Below are positions 63,292-64,000 of a stretch of DNA of 64,000 nucleotides, one piece after another (positions within the stretch are counted from its first letter, which is position 1; each line of letters begins with the position of its first letter). The notes under the pieces are model-generated. The model made no database searches and had not been told where the DNA came from. It saw nothing but the letters and a program-made list of their open reading frames with translations. The position numbers and the translations under genes are program-made. The stretch lies in assembly GCF_008123965.1 (NCBI RefSeq), contig NZ_VSTH01000055.1, positions 1 through 64,000 on the forward strand, in the 5' to 3' direction. This stretch comes from Bradyrhizobium hipponense. GTDB taxonomy: Bacteria > Pseudomonadota > Alphaproteobacteria > Rhizobiales > Xanthobacteraceae.

Positions 63292-64000
63292 TTAGCTCAC
63301 CAGATACTTCGTCACCGCCGCCTCGTCCCACGCAATCCCGTTGCCGGGCTCCTCGCTCGGCAGCGCGAACCCGTCCTCGATGGTCAGGCGCGTCGCCAGC
63401 ACCGCGTCGGCCCAGTCGACGTATTCCAGCCAATGCGCGGTCGGCGTTACGCACAGCAGATGCGCGCTGACTTCCGAGAACAGATGCGTCGACATCTCGA
63501 CGCCGGCGGCATGTGCCAGTGAGGCCGCGCGCAGCCAGCCGGTGACGCCGCCGATGCGCTGCACGTCGGGCATCACGAAGTCACAGGCTTCCGCTGACAG
63601 CGCGGACTGCATCGAAAAGGCGCTGTCAAAGTTCTCGCCGATCTGGACTGGCGTGCGCAGCGCGTCCGCGATGCGAGCGCAGCCGGCATAGTCGTCGTGG
63701 CGGATCGGCTCCTCGATCCAGGTCAGGCCTTCGTCGTCGAGCATCTCGCCGCGGCGGATCGCCTCGGTCACCGTCAGCGCCTGATTGTAGTCGCACATCA
63801 GCGTGACCTGGTCGCCGACGGCCTTTCGCACCGCGCGCACGACCGCGAGATCCTCCCGCGCATCGGGCCGGCCGACGCGGATCTTTGCGGCGTGGAAGCC
63901 TTCGGCCAGCAGCTTGTGCGCTTCGTCGACGGCAGCGCTTGCCGGCATGATGCCGAGCCCTTTCGAATTGTAGGCCTTGACCGGCTTCGGTGCGCCGCCG
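63292..64000 (-). CDS. Enolase-superfamily (mandelate racemase/muconate-lactonizing) enzyme, N-terminus beyond the window
   Basis: About 236 residues are visible, and the gene enters from beyond 64000. The part seen is the catalytic barrel: AKIRVGRPD (catalytic lysine), CDYNQAL (metal Asp), WIEEPIRH (metal Glu), IGENFD (metal Glu) and STHLFSEVSAHL (catalytic histidine region). This fits the mandelate racemase subgroup acting on acid-sugar or related acids, but the substrate cannot be read. The TAA is at 63292-63294. The frame has no stop to the window end. Confidence 0.85.
   Translation of the reverse strand, partial: GGAPKPVKAYNSKGLGIMPASAAVDEAHKLLAEGFHAAKIRVGRPDAREDLAVVRAVRKAVGDQVTLMCDYNQALTVTEAIRRGEMLDDEGLTWIEEPIRHDDYAGCARIADALRTPVQIGENFDSAFSMQSALSAEACDFVMPDVQRIGGVTGWLRAASLAHAAGVEMSTHLFSEVSAHLLCVTPTAHWLEYVDWADAVLATRLTIEDGFALPSEEPGNGIAWDEAAVTKYLVS

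Overview
This is a high-GC alphaproteobacterial chromosome segment, most likely Bradyrhizobium or a close relative in the Nitrobacteraceae. The evidence is the very GC-rich third codon positions, a DUF3551 gene remnant, several families of palindromic intergenic repeats of the Bradyrhizobium kind, a CpdR response regulator, an AztABC-type zinc transporter, a ROSE-type RNA thermometer before an hsp20 gene, homospermidine synthase, and a candidate alphaproteobacterial sRNA with anti-Shine-Dalgarno motifs. There is no phage, integrase, insertion sequence, CRISPR array or rRNA operon. The window is core and soft-core chromosome with small accessory pieces.

Layout. 1-5.6 kb: a frameshifted DUF3551 remnant, then an acyl-activation cluster (FATP-type acyl-CoA synthetase, acyl carrier protein, stand-alone AMP ligase, short-chain reductase), a small hypothetical gene, and a ribbon-helix-helix gene broken by a one-base frameshift. 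5.7-10.4 kb: DUF3095, DUF2147, a MATE exporter, a GNAT acetyltransferase and iron superoxide dismutase. 10.5-17.7 kb: a split two-gene permease, then a zinc region with a Zur-box-like palindrome, a His-rich membrane peptide, AztA/B/C, a COG0523 GTPase and a cytosolic WD40 protein, followed by MgtC and a proline-rich membrane protein. 17.8-22.6 kb: polyamine genes on the minus strand (homospermidine synthase, RidA, GNAT, ornithine decarboxylase) with a long structured leader before the decarboxylase. 22.7-31.1 kb: M3 peptidase, DUF1007 plus a NicO nickel/cobalt exporter, a MAPEG protein, ferrochelatase, an ABC-type binding protein and an SPFH/NfeD pair. 31.1-42 kb: an HxlR regulator divergent from a carboxymuconolactone-decarboxylase-like gene with tandem operators, KdsD, an outer-membrane barrel, and gltB-gltD. 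42-53.4 kb: an exported proline-rich protein, an exported hydrolase, hsp20 with thermosensor and heat-shock promoter, a lysophospholipase-like hydrolase, a large di-heme cytochrome with an EF-hand-like N-terminal half, a class III cyclase with TPRs, LysE, and TauE divergent from a LysR gene. 53.9-58 kb: a four-gene MacAB/FtsX-like exporter. 58-64 kb: a 46-residue exported peptide gene, hisN, a candidate sRNA, an N-formylglutamate amidohydrolase gene, cpdR, tRNA-Val(GAC), and small stress/DUF genes, ending in an enolase-superfamily gene cut by the window edge.

How genes work together. The zinc block couples uptake (AztABC) with a probable intracellular allocation GTPase. The polyamine block covers ornithine to putrescine to homospermidine. 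KdsD and the barrel serve the envelope. GltBD assimilates ammonium. CpdR belongs to the ClpXP cell-cycle proteolysis pathway. At least ten palindromic repeats sit between genes, one of them between gltB and gltD.

Limits: all family names come from reading motifs, without database searches. Start codons were chosen from Shine-Dalgarno sequences, overlaps and family lengths, and several are alternatives.
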